Source: Clostridiaceae bacterium (GTDB taxonomy: Bacteria > Bacillota > Clostridia > Saccharofermentanales > UBA5734). Taken from it: 5,932 nucleotides of DNA. Positions 1 to 5,932 of this stretch are shown in pieces. Below the pieces are notes generated by a model. That model saw nothing but the letters and a program-made list of their open reading frames with translations, was not told the origin of the DNA and did no database searches. A program made the translations under genes and the position numbers. How positions within the stretch are numbered: the stretch's first letter is position 1; each line of letters starts with the position of its first letter. The stretch spans positions 1 through 5,932 of the forward strand of contig JAAYKS010000199.1 of assembly GCA_012522285.1 (NCBI GenBank), read 5' to 3'.

Positions 1-15
1 GGTGGATTGTCATGA
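1..15 (+). CDS. C-terminal end of an unidentified upstream gene (partial)
   Basis: Reading from base 1 gives four codons (Gly-Gly-Leu-Ser) and then TGA at 13-15. This stop overlaps the aroC start codon as ATGA, the same arrangement seen at the aroQ/pheA junction in this window. That suggests an upstream gene of the same operon ends here. Another shikimate gene such as aroA or aroB would fit the context, but four residues cannot identify it. A chance stop codon in this frame is also possible, so the call rests only on the overlap pattern. Confidence 0.4.
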   Translation, partial: GGLS

Positions 16-1106
16 GCTCCATATGGGGACATTCGATCCGGATCTCGGTGTTTGGGGAATCTCACGGTGCCGGGATCGGCGTGGTCGTGGACGGCTTTCC
101 CTCCGGTGTGCCGATCGACCTCGACCGGCTCGCCGCGCTGATGGAACGCCGCGCGCCCGGCAGGACGCCCTGGTCCACCGCCCGCAAAGAGGCGGATCGG
201 CCGGAGATTTTGTCCGGACTCTATCAGGGATGCACCACGGGCACCCCCATCACCGCCTTGATCCGCAACACCGACACGCGATCGGTGGACTACGCGCCGC
301 AGGCATCCTGTCCGCGGCCCGGTCATGCGGATTACACCGGATCCGTGCGCTACGGCGGTTTCCAGGACCCGCGGGGAGGCGGCCATTTTTCGGGTCGGTT
401 GACCGCACCGCTGGTCTTTGCGGGCGGGCTGTGCCTCCAGTGGCTGGCGTTGCGCGGGATCCGCGTCTACGCCCATGCCGCCCGCATCGGCGGGATCGAT
501 GATTCACCTCTCGATTTGGTGCGGCCCGATGAAGCAGCGCTTGCCGCGGTGGCGGACAAGCGCATGCCGGTGTTGTCGGATGAGGCGGGCAAGGCCATGG
601 CCACCGCAGTCGAGCAAGCTCGGCAGGATACCGACTCGGTCGGAGGCGTAGTCGAAGGCGTCGTACTGGGATTGCCGGCCGGACTGGGAGACCCGATGTT
701 TCTCGGGCTGGAAGCCCGGTTAGGCTCGCTCCTCTTTTCCATTCCCGCGGTCAAGGCGGTCGGATTCGGGGATGGCTTTGGCGTCTCGGACGCGCTGGGA
801 TCCACAAACAACGATCGACTTTTTTATGATGACGGCACCGTGCGGATGCGCACCAACCACGGCGGCGGAATCGACGGTGGCATCTCCAATGGTATGCCGG
901 TGGTGTTCCGTGCCGCGTTCAAACCGACACCCTCGATCGCATCCCCACAGGAGACAGTCGATCTGGCAAAGAGGGAAGAAACCCTCCTGGTGGTCAAAGG
1001 ACGACACGATCCTTGCATCGTGCCCCGTGCGGTGCCGGTGGTGGAAGCCTGTGCCGCCCTCGTGATCGCCGATACCCTGAAAGGAGCCCCGCACCATGAC
1101 AGATGA
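12..1106 (+). CDS. aroC: Chorismate synthase
   Basis: Chorismate synthase converts 5-enolpyruvylshikimate-3-phosphate to chorismate with reduced FMN, the last step of the common shikimate pathway, in the cytoplasm. The 364 residues match the usual length of about 360 and are intact. Visible family motifs are GESHG at 15-19 with the catalytic-type His18, ERRAPGR at 45-51, RPGHADYTG at 102-110 with the second conserved His105, the FMN/substrate region GGGHFSGRLTAP at 122-133, NHGGGIDGGISNG at 282-294, KPTPSI at 304-309 and the C-terminal GRHDPC at 330-335. The ATG at 12 places the canonical N-terminus (Trp5-Gly6, then the GESHG loop) correctly. A weak GGTGG lies six bases upstream, and the start overlaps a TGA in another frame, so translation is probably coupled to an upstream gene. 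The 3' end overlaps aroQ by 11 bases. The assignment is nearly certain; only the upstream context is unknown. Confidence 0.98.
   Translation: MSSIWGHSIRISVFGESHGAGIGVVVDGFPSGVPIDLDRLAALMERRAPGRTPWSTARKEADRPEILSGLYQGCTTGTPITALIRNTDTRSVDYAPQASCPRPGHADYTGSVRYGGFQDPRGGGHFSGRLTAPLVFAGGLCLQWLALRGIRVYAHAARIGGIDDSPLDLVRPDEAALAAVADKRMPVLSDEAGKAMATAVEQARQDTDSVGGVVEGVVLGLPAGLGDPMFLGLEARLGSLLFSIPAVKAVGFGDGFGVSDALGSTNNDRLFYDDGTVRMRTNHGGGIDGGISNGMPVVFRAAFKPTPSIASPQETVDLAKREETLLVVKGRHDPCIVPRAVPVVEACAALVIADTLKGAPHHDR
1081..1086 (+). promoter_or_regulatory. Ribosome binding site for aroQ
   Basis: AAGGAG lies inside the last codons of aroC, nine bases before the ATG at 1096. It supports that start and means aroQ is initiated while aroC is still being translated. 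Confidence 0.8.
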
Positions 1107-1563
1107 ACGCCCGCGCCTGCTGCTGCTCAACGGACCCAACCTCAACATGCTCGGACGGCGGAATCCGGGTCACTACGGGGTGTTTACGCTGGCGGACGCC
1201 GAACAGGCGGCCCGCGAAGAAGCCGAGCGGCTCGGGTACGCGCTGGATGCTTTTCAGTCCAACCATGAAGGGGACCTGGTCGACGCCATTCACCAGGCGA
1301 TGGAACACAGCCGCGGGATCGTGATCAACGCGGGCGCATTCACCCACTATAGCTATGCGCTGCACGACGCGATCGAACTGTGCGGGCTGCCGACCATCGA
1401 GGTACACATATCGGACATCCATACGCGGGAGCCCTGGCGCCGCATTTCCGTGATCCGGCCGGCCTGTGCAGACCAGATCACGGGTCTCGGAATGGCCAGT
1501 TATACCGAAGGGGTGCGGCGGCTGGCCGCGTTGCTCGCGGCGCTGGAAAGGAGCGGATCATGA
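1096..1563 (+). CDS. aroQ: 3-Dehydroquinate dehydratase, type II
   Basis: The type II enzyme reversibly dehydrates 3-dehydroquinate to 3-dehydroshikimate, the third step of the shikimate pathway, and normally forms a cytoplasmic dodecamer. The 155 residues fit the family's usual 140-160. The N-terminal LLNGPNLNMLGRR at 10-22 is the family signature, followed by the flexible lid with the catalytic Tyr27 (HYG). INAG at 77-80 supplies Asn78, FTHYS at 82-86 supplies His84, and EVHISDIHTRE at 102-112 supplies Glu102, His104 and Arg111, with Arg115 following. GLGMASY at 130-136 is the conserved C-terminal turn. All residues I can match to known active sites are present. The lid reads RRNPGHYG where many homologues have an acidic residue in place of Asn23; this is probably tolerated. 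The gene overlaps aroC by 11 bases and pheA by 4. The start is fixed by the AAGGAG at 1081. It is not the unrelated type I (AroD) enzyme. Confidence 0.97.
   Translation: MTDERPRLLLLNGPNLNMLGRRNPGHYGVFTLADAEQAAREEAERLGYALDAFQSNHEGDLVDAIHQAMEHSRGIVINAGAFTHYSYALHDAIELCGLPTIEVHISDIHTREPWRRISVIRPACADQITGLGMASYTEGVRRLAALLAALERSGS
1547..1553 (+). promoter_or_regulatory. Ribosome binding site that fixes the pheA start
   Basis: AAAGGAG lies six bases before the ATG at 1560. It decides the start of pheA, because the same frame stays open a further 180 bases upstream inside aroQ, where the translation has no resemblance to the family. Confidence 0.85.
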
Positions 1564-2732
1564 CGCAAAAATCGCTGGATGCGTCCCGTGATAAGCTGGA
1601 TCAGATCGATGCGGAGCTGGTCCGCATCCTGCTGGAGCGATTGCAGGTGTCGGGCGAGATCGGCGTGATCAAAGCGGGCACCGGGCAGCCGGTCCATGTG
1701 GCGGAACGCGAAGATGCGGTCCTGGAACAAGTGTACCGGCGTGCGTCGGAGTCGATGCGTCCGGGAGATCCGAACGAGCCTGCGCTGCACATCCGATCCT
1801 TGATGCGTCACGTCATGCGGCTGTCCCGCGAATACCAGTATGATCTGCTGATGCCGCAAGCCTCCGGCTGGGAGATGGGCCGGCAAATCGAACAGGCACC
1901 AGCCGTGTTGACCATGAATACAGTGGCCGTACAGGGAGGCGCGGGGTCGTATCAGTCGATGGCCGCGTTCCAATTGCTGCCCGCGGCAAACCAGATCGAA
2001 ACCGAAACGTTCGCCGAGTCCTGTGCCCGTGTCCAGCGCGGAGAAGTAGACTGTGCAGTGCTGCCGCTGGAGAACACCACGGCAGGCACCGTCGACGCCG
2101 TCTATGATCTGCTGCTCCAAAACGAGTTATACGTCACTGCTTCGGCCTCGCTCCCGATCGTCCATTGCCTGATGGCGCTCCGCGGCACCGCGATGACGGA
2201 CATCCGGACCGTGCATTCCCATCCGCAGGCGCTTCTCCAGTGTGCCGATACCATCCGGGAACAGGGTTGGCAGGAGGTTGCCTCCCTCAATACCGCTTAC
2301 GCCGCGCGGGAAATCGCCGTGGCGGGCGACCGGACGCGGGCCGCGATCGGGTCCAGGGAAGCCGCCCGCGCCTACGGACTCGAGGTCCTGACCGACCGCA
2401 TCAGCAACAGCAAATCCAACCAGACCCGCTTTGTACTGGGCGCTTCCCGGCCGTCGGTCGCGCCCGATGCGGGTCGTGTCAGCCTGATCTTGCGCCTGGC
2501 AGATCGGAGCGGTACACTGTCATCAGTTTTGAACATTTTTGCCGACCGAGGCCTGAATCTCGCGAAAATCCAGTCCCGGCCGATGCCCGAACGTCCATGG
2601 GAGTATTGCTTTTATCTGGACTTCGAGGCACGTGCGGACGGACCGGAGCGCACACTGGCACTGGTCACTCTTTATCAGTTGGAGCAGGAGCACCCGTTTG
2701 TCCGCTTCCTCGGATGGTATGTGGGCTCCTAA
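1560..2732 (+). CDS. pheA: Bifunctional chorismate mutase/prephenate dehydratase (P-protein)
   Basis: This 390-residue protein rearranges chorismate to prephenate, then dehydrates and decarboxylates it to phenylpyruvate, committing carbon to phenylalanine. An AroQ-class chorismate mutase domain spans about 5-98. Matched by eye to E. coli PheA it keeps Arg10, Arg27, Lys38, Arg50, Glu51, Ser89 and Gln93 (E. coli 11, 28, 39, 51, 52, 84 and 88), while Val47 stands where E. coli has Asp48. A linker of about 20 residues leads to the prephenate dehydratase domain at 121-295, with GSYQSMAA at 129-136, PLENTTAGTV at 169-178, HSHPQAL at 219-225 and the catalytic TRF at 289-291. The ACT domain at 306-390 normally binds phenylalanine for feedback inhibition through GALV and ESRP motifs. 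Here these read GTLS (318-321) and QSRP (338-341). The length is close to E. coli PheA (386). The start overlaps the aroQ stop as ATGA, giving strong coupling. The function is secure; the strength of feedback control is not known. Confidence 0.96.
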   Translation: MTQKSLDASRDKLDQIDAELVRILLERLQVSGEIGVIKAGTGQPVHVAEREDAVLEQVYRRASESMRPGDPNEPALHIRSLMRHVMRLSREYQYDLLMPQASGWEMGRQIEQAPAVLTMNTVAVQGGAGSYQSMAAFQLLPAANQIETETFAESCARVQRGEVDCAVLPLENTTAGTVDAVYDLLLQNELYVTASASLPIVHCLMALRGTAMTDIRTVHSHPQALLQCADTIREQGWQEVASLNTAYAAREIAVAGDRTRAAIGSREAARAYGLEVLTDRISNSKSNQTRFVLGASRPSVAPDAGRVSLILRLADRSGTLSSVLNIFADRGLNLAKIQSRPMPERPWEYCFYLDFEARADGPERTLALVTLYQLEQEHPFVRFLGWYVGS

Positions 2733-2735
2733 GAA

Positions 2736-2743
2736 AAGGAGAT
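2736..2743 (+). promoter_or_regulatory. Ribosome binding site for the ABC ATPase gene
   Basis: AAGGAGAT, a near-perfect anti-16S match, ends five bases before the ATG at 2749. It selects this start over an in-frame upstream ATG at 2632 that lies within pheA. It fills almost all of the 16-base gap after pheA, which leaves no room for a terminator hairpin or a promoter between the two genes. Confidence 0.85.
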
Positions 2744-2748
2744 CGCGT

Positions 2749-3513
2749 ATGATCCGTATCGAGAACGTCAGCAAAACCTACAATGGCAAAGTAAAAGCAG
2801 TAGACAATATCACACTGGACATCCGGGACGGCGAGATTTTCGGCTTCCTGGGACCCAACGGAGCAGGGAAGACCACTACCATCAAGCTGGTCACCGGTAT
2901 CCTGCCTCCGGATGAGGGCCGGATCGTCGTGAACGGGCTGGACATCGAAACCGACCCGATCGCGGCAAAAAAGACGTTTGGCTACGTCCCGGACAACCCG
3001 GATGTGTTTTTGCGGCTCAAGGGTCTCGAGTATCTCAAGTTCATGGCTGAAATCTACGGAGTGCCCGGCGACGTACGCCGCACGCGGATCGAGGAGCTGT
3101 CGAAGCGCTTTGAACTGAGCGACGCGCTGACCGACCGGATCCAAAGCTACTCCCACGGCATGCGGCAGAAACTGGTGCTGATCGGCGCGTTGCTGCACGA
3201 GCCGGCGCTCTGGATTCTGGATGAACCCATGACCGGACTCGACCCCAAATCCTCCTTCCAGCTCAAAACCATGATGCGGGCGCACGCGGACGCGGGCAAG
3301 ACCGTCTTCTTTTCGACCCATGTGCTGGATGTCGCGGAAAAGGTCTGCGACCGGGTCGCGATCGTGGATCGCGGCCGCATCCTGTTCTGCGGAACGATCG
3401 ATGAGATGCGCGCCCATTTCGCGTCCAGCGGCTCGCTCGAAAGCATGTTCCTCGAACTGACCGCGGACAACGGCGGAGAGAGTGCCGGCAAGGAGAATGG
3501 GGGTCTTTCCTGA
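2749..3513 (+). CDS. ABC transporter ATP-binding protein, EcsA/CcmA-like
   Basis: This is a 254-residue cytoplasmic nucleotide-binding subunit that would power the permease encoded directly downstream. Walker A is GPNGAGKTT at 35-43, the signature motif is YSHGMRQKL at 134-142, Walker B with its catalytic Glu is ILDEP at 156-160, the D-loop is GLD at 163-165 and the switch His is STH at 189-191. All parts needed for ATP hydrolysis are present. The position of the usual Q-loop Gln is Asp82 (GYVPDNP), and the signature departs from LSGGQ. As I recall, both are common in the EcsA-type subfamily that pairs with ABC-2-like exporters. The C-terminal stretch GSLESMFLELT (226-236) is also typical of that subfamily. 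The ORF follows pheA by 16 bases, and its stop overlaps the permease start by one base (TGATG), so the two subunits are translationally coupled. The substrate is unknown; export is inferred from the family, since no binding-protein gene is nearby. Confidence 0.95.
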   Translation: MIRIENVSKTYNGKVKAVDNITLDIRDGEIFGFLGPNGAGKTTTIKLVTGILPPDEGRIVVNGLDIETDPIAAKKTFGYVPDNPDVFLRLKGLEYLKFMAEIYGVPGDVRRTRIEELSKRFELSDALTDRIQSYSHGMRQKLVLIGALLHEPALWILDEPMTGLDPKSSFQLKTMMRAHADAGKTVFFSTHVLDVAEKVCDRVAIVDRGRILFCGTIDEMRAHFASSGSLESMFLELTADNGGESAGKENGGLS

Positions 3514-5222
3514 TGCGCAATATGCTGCTGCTGACCTGGACGATGTTCCGCGGCACCCAGTGGGGCGTGTCTTCTTCCGGCTCCGCGCGCCGCCGCAAGC
3601 TCAACCTGGGCAAGGTGGGCAATCTGGTGCTGATCCTGCTCATGGTCGGTTATTTTGCGGCGCTGACCGTACTTGGCGTCCGCGGGATCTATCCGTTGCT
3701 GGCCGCCATGTCGATCCAGAGTGTCATTCCTTCGCTGGTGGTGAGCCTCCTGAGTATGATCACGTTCCTGTTTGGCGTGATGTACGCCATGAGCGTGTAT
3801 TACCACGCGAGCGACATTGAGAAGTTGCTGCCTCTGCCGTTTACGCCGGGGCAGATTGTGTTTTCAAAATTTCTGACCACCCTGCTGTATGAGTATCTCA
3901 TGGTGTTGCTGCTGGGGCTTCCCGCCCTTGCGACCTATGGGATTCTCAATGGAGAAGGGATCTTGTACTACATCTGGACCGGACTGATCCTGTTGATCCT
4001 GCCGGTGACACCTCTTGCGCTTGCCTCTGTCCTGGTGATCCTGCTGATGCGGTTCTCGCCCGCGGCGCGCAACAAGGACCGTTTCAATATGATCGCGAAC
4101 ATCCTGGTCATGGCAGTGACGCTGGCCCTGGTGTTCTCGATGCAGCGCATGCAGACCATGGAAGGATCTGACCTTGCGGCCATGCTCGCAAAGGGTGCCG
4201 CGGATCTGGCCGAGGTGACCGCGGGGGTGTTTCCCGGATCGTCGTTTGCCGCTGCCGCGCTGGCGGAAGCCGGAACAGGAGCAGCTGCTCTGCGCATCCT
4301 GGGATTCCTCGCGATATGTGCCGTTGCGATCGTCCTGCTGATGTTGTGCGCCAAAGTGTTTTATTTCAAAGGCGTCATGGGCGTAGGGGCGTCCTATGCA
4401 AAACATCGTTCGATCTCACAGGGTGAGATGGAGTCCTTTTCCACCGCGGGATCCGCATTCTGGATTTATGTGCGCAAAGACTTCCGGATACTGGTTCGCA
4501 CGCCGGTGTTTTTCATGAACAACTTTCTGATGAACTTCCTCTTTCCGTTGTTCTTTTTCGTTCCTCTCGCGATGTCGATTTCGGACGAGGGTGGCGATTT
4601 TGCGAGGGTGCTGGAGGCGATCCGTACGGCCAGTTTCGGAGGGGATGGATACGCCGGCCCCATCGTACTTGGCGCGTTGTCCGCGCTGGCGATTTTTGTC
4701 TGCGGCATGAACGGCATCACGGCCAGTGCCATCTCGCGGGAAGGCGGGTGCGCCTATATCATGAAAGTGATCCCGATGAGTTATCGGGCACAGGTGCGCG
4801 CCAAAGTCGCGATGGGGGTTTTGGTCAGCGCCATCCCCGCTCTGATCCTGCTGGTGGCGGCCATCGTGCTGCTGCGTCCGCCTTTCTGGTTTACACTGCT
4901 GATGGCAATCGTGCTGGCCGGAGCGGTCCTGCTGCCCAACCTGATGGGGATCCTGTTCGACCTGGCGCGTCCCAAGCTGCACTGGACGGATGAGCAAAAG
5001 GCGGTCAAGCAAAACGTGAACGTCCTCTACGCGATGGGAGTATCGATGATCTTGGCTGCCTTGGCTTGTGTTCCCGCGATCCTGCTCCAGATCAATTTCG
5101 GCGCCAAGGCCACCCTCTTTTCCTATGTCTCCGCGGTCGGATTCCCGTTGCTCGCGGACCTGTTGTTCTATCTGCTCATGAACCGCAACGCACCGCGCCA
5201 CCTGCGCGCCATGCAGCCTTAA
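3513..5222 (+). CDS. ABC exporter permease, about 12 membrane segments
   Basis: This is the 569-residue integral membrane partner of the preceding ATPase. Read by eye, hydrophobic segments lie near 36-56, 70-92, 116-144, 150-178, 192-210, 259-284, 332-355, 383-405, 431-454, 457-480, 505-525 and 533-555. The layout suggests two similar halves of about six segments, as in large ABC-2-like permeases. Recognisable family pieces are SDIEKLLPLPFTPGQ (100-114), RKDFRILVRTP (321-331), ISREGG (407-412) with VIPMSYR (419-425) and AK (430-431), and RPKLHWTDEQKAVKQN (486-501). The N-terminal 35 residues are basic and probably cytoplasmic. There is no cleavable signal peptide. The ATG at 3513 overlaps the ATPase stop. 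A GGAG at 3492 is rather distant, and a run of G at 3499-3503 is closer, so initiation may depend on coupling; ATG 3522 is an alternative start. I recognise the permease type as one found with EcsA-like ATPases in Firmicutes, but not its cargo. Confidence 0.9.
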   Translation: MRNMLLLTWTMFRGTQWGVSSSGSARRRKLNLGKVGNLVLILLMVGYFAALTVLGVRGIYPLLAAMSIQSVIPSLVVSLLSMITFLFGVMYAMSVYYHASDIEKLLPLPFTPGQIVFSKFLTTLLYEYLMVLLLGLPALATYGILNGEGILYYIWTGLILLILPVTPLALASVLVILLMRFSPAARNKDRFNMIANILVMAVTLALVFSMQRMQTMEGSDLAAMLAKGAADLAEVTAGVFPGSSFAAAALAEAGTGAAALRILGFLAICAVAIVLLMLCAKVFYFKGVMGVGASYAKHRSISQGEMESFSTAGSAFWIYVRKDFRILVRTPVFFMNNFLMNFLFPLFFFVPLAMSISDEGGDFARVLEAIRTASFGGDGYAGPIVLGALSALAIFVCGMNGITASAISREGGCAYIMKVIPMSYRAQVRAKVAMGVLVSAIPALILLVAAIVLLRPPFWFTLLMAIVLAGAVLLPNLMGILFDLARPKLHWTDEQKAVKQNVNVLYAMGVSMILAALACVPAILLQINFGAKATLFSYVSAVGFPLLADLLFYLLMNRNAPRHLRAMQP

Positions 5223-5247
5223 TCGGCGCATCCGCACACGATCCGTC

Positions 5248-5253
5248 AGGAGG
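5248..5253 (+). promoter_or_regulatory. Ribosome binding site for the first cupin gene
   Basis: A perfect AGGAGG sits eight bases before the ATG at 5262, in the 39-base gap after the permease stop. It is the strongest such site in the window and fits a gene translated independently of its upstream neighbour. I see no hairpin with a T-run in this gap, so there is no sign of a terminator. Confidence 0.85.
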
Positions 5254-5261
5254 ACAGACCT

Positions 5262-5693
5262 ATGATTCACCCGGACATCCTGGAGATCCGCGAACACACC
5301 GGCGTCGGCTTTGACCGGACGCTGGCTTACGGTACCTGGCGGGTCGCGCTCGCGCATGCGGCTCCCTACGACCACCATCCCTCCGACCTCCGCGGATGGC
5401 AGCAGCACAACGCCACCGATGAGGTGTTTTGCCTGCTCCGCGGCAATTGTGTGCTGTTCGTCGCAGGCAACGGGGAAACCCCCGGCGAAATACAGGCGGT
5501 CGCACTCGAACCTCTCAAACTGTATAACGTTCGCTGCGGTGCCTGGCATGCGCGCATCCTGGGTGAGGACAGCTCACTGATCATAGTCGAAAACGACGAC
5601 ACGTCCGACGTAAACTCCCACGACAGTGCGATGACGGAGGAGCAGCACGCCCGCATGGACGCTTTGGTCCTGTCCCTCGGGGGGCAATCGTGA
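5262..5693 (+). CDS. Small cupin-fold protein of unknown function
   Basis: This 143-residue soluble protein has the look of a single-domain cupin. The first cupin motif is seen as GWQQHNATDEVFCLLRG at 45-61: His49, then Glu54, then Gly61 in standard spacing. The first His of the usual HxH pair is Gln47. The second motif is around LYNVRCGAWHARIL (87-100) with His96 as the likely remaining metal ligand. IIVENDDTSDVNS at 107-119 is a conserved-looking tail that I recall from short uncharacterised cupins in Clostridia. There is no signal peptide or membrane segment. A sugar- or acid-modifying enzyme or a ligand-binding protein would both suit the fold. Translation starts at a perfect AGGAGG, 39 bases after the permease, and the stop overlaps the start of the next cupin gene by four bases (GTGA). 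Cupin fold likely; activity and metal unknown. Confidence 0.8.
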   Translation: MIHPDILEIREHTGVGFDRTLAYGTWRVALAHAAPYDHHPSDLRGWQQHNATDEVFCLLRGNCVLFVAGNGETPGEIQAVALEPLKLYNVRCGAWHARILGEDSSLIIVENDDTSDVNSHDSAMTEEQHARMDALVLSLGGQS

Positions 5694-5932
5694 TCGTCCA
5701 TGGCGCCGGAACTCCCGGCATCGCCGCCGAGCCGGGCGTCACGCGCAAAGTGCTTTCTCACGCCCCCGGTATGATGGCCTGCGAGATCTCGTTTGAAAAA
5801 GGGGCACAGGGCAGCGCACACGCCCATCCGCACGAGCAGATTGGTTATGTGGTCCGCGGCCGGTTTTTGCTGACACTGGACGGTGAAACGGTGGAAGTCG
5901 TGGCGGGTGACACCTACTATGTACGACCGAAC
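5690..5932 (+). CDS. KdgF-like cupin domain protein (3' end outside window)
   Basis: A GTG at 5690 opens a frame that runs 81 codons to the window edge without a stop. It overlaps the previous gene's stop as GTGA, and a run of six G at 5679-5684 can serve as its ribosome binding site. VTRKVLS at 17-23 and the cupin motif at 38-57 are clear: Gly38, His44, His46, then HPHEQ with Gln50, and Gly57 in the standard spacing. AGDTYYVRPN at 72-81 is the inter-motif turn before the second half, whose His ligand lies beyond the edge. A His-His-Gln set within HxHPHEQ is typical of cupins related to KdgF, which linearises unsaturated uronic acids from pectin or alginate breakdown. Many proteins with this pattern are uncharacterised, so the activity is only a suggestion. 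Coupling with the other cupin suggests they act together. Confidence 0.82.
   Translation, partial: MIVHGAGTPGIAAEPGVTRKVLSHAPGMMACEISFEKGAQGSAHAHPHEQIGYVVRGRFLLTLDGETVEVVAGDTYYVRPN

Noticed and set aside
1380..1559. Upstream extension of the pheA frame to an ATG at 1380
   Set aside because: The extra residues show no family similarity and lie over aroQ. The ATG at 1560 has a strong ribosome binding site and gives the expected protein length.
1500..2120. Open frame of 206 codons on the - strand
   Set aside because: It lies opposite the chorismate mutase and dehydratase coding regions of pheA and has no motif of its own.
2632..2748. Upstream extension of the ABC ATPase frame to an ATG at 2632
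   Set aside because: The extension lies within the ACT domain of pheA. The ATG at 2749 follows AAGGAGAT and starts right at the normal beginning of an ATP-binding domain.
2665..3417. Open frame of 250 codons on the - strand
   Set aside because: It is antisense to the ABC ATPase, whose Walker and signature motifs are intact. The antisense product shows no recognisable domain.
5223..5261. Possible terminator or promoter between the permease and the first cupin
   Set aside because: I found no stem-loop followed by a T-run and no convincing -35/-10 pair in these 39 bases. Only the ribosome binding site is supported.
4416..5549. Open frame of 377 codons on the - strand
   Set aside because: It runs opposite the 3' part of the permease gene and into the first cupin gene, both well supported. 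Its translation is rich in His, Gln, Arg and Asp without family motifs, as expected for an antisense shadow of GC-rich coding sequence.

Overview
The window looks like a piece of a GC-rich (by eye roughly 60%) Firmicutes chromosome, most likely of the class Clostridia. The reasons are the wording of the chorismate synthase and of the chorismate mutase/prephenate dehydratase fusion, the strong AGGAGG-type ribosome binding sites, and an ABC exporter permease of a type I associate with Clostridia and Bacilli. This placement rests on remembered family resemblance, not on a search. All genes lie on the + strand, packed end to end, with no non-coding stretch longer than about 40 bases.

Positions 1-2732 are an aromatic amino acid block: the last codons of an unknown upstream gene, then aroC (chorismate synthase), aroQ (type II 3-dehydroquinate dehydratase) and pheA (fused chorismate mutase, prephenate dehydratase and ACT regulatory domain). 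AroQ makes 3-dehydroshikimate early in the shikimate pathway, AroC makes chorismate at its end, and PheA carries chorismate through prephenate to phenylpyruvate, the precursor of phenylalanine. The reading frames overlap by 4, 11 and 4 bases, so this is very probably one translationally coupled transcript.

Positions 2749-5222 encode a two-gene ABC transporter, an EcsA/CcmA-like ATPase and a permease with about 12 membrane segments. The ATPase starts 16 bases after pheA with no terminator visible between them, so it may be read from the same transcript. Its substrate cannot be told from the sequence.

Positions 5262-5932 hold two small cupin proteins whose frames overlap by 4 bases. The second is cut off by the window edge and resembles KdgF-type cupins. 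They may form the start of a separate functional unit.

No RNA genes, CRISPR arrays, mobile elements, attachment sites or convincing terminators were seen. Most of the window is ordinary housekeeping metabolism. The points worth a second look are the altered phenylalanine-binding motifs of the PheA ACT domain, the exporter joined to the aromatic block, and the cupin pair.
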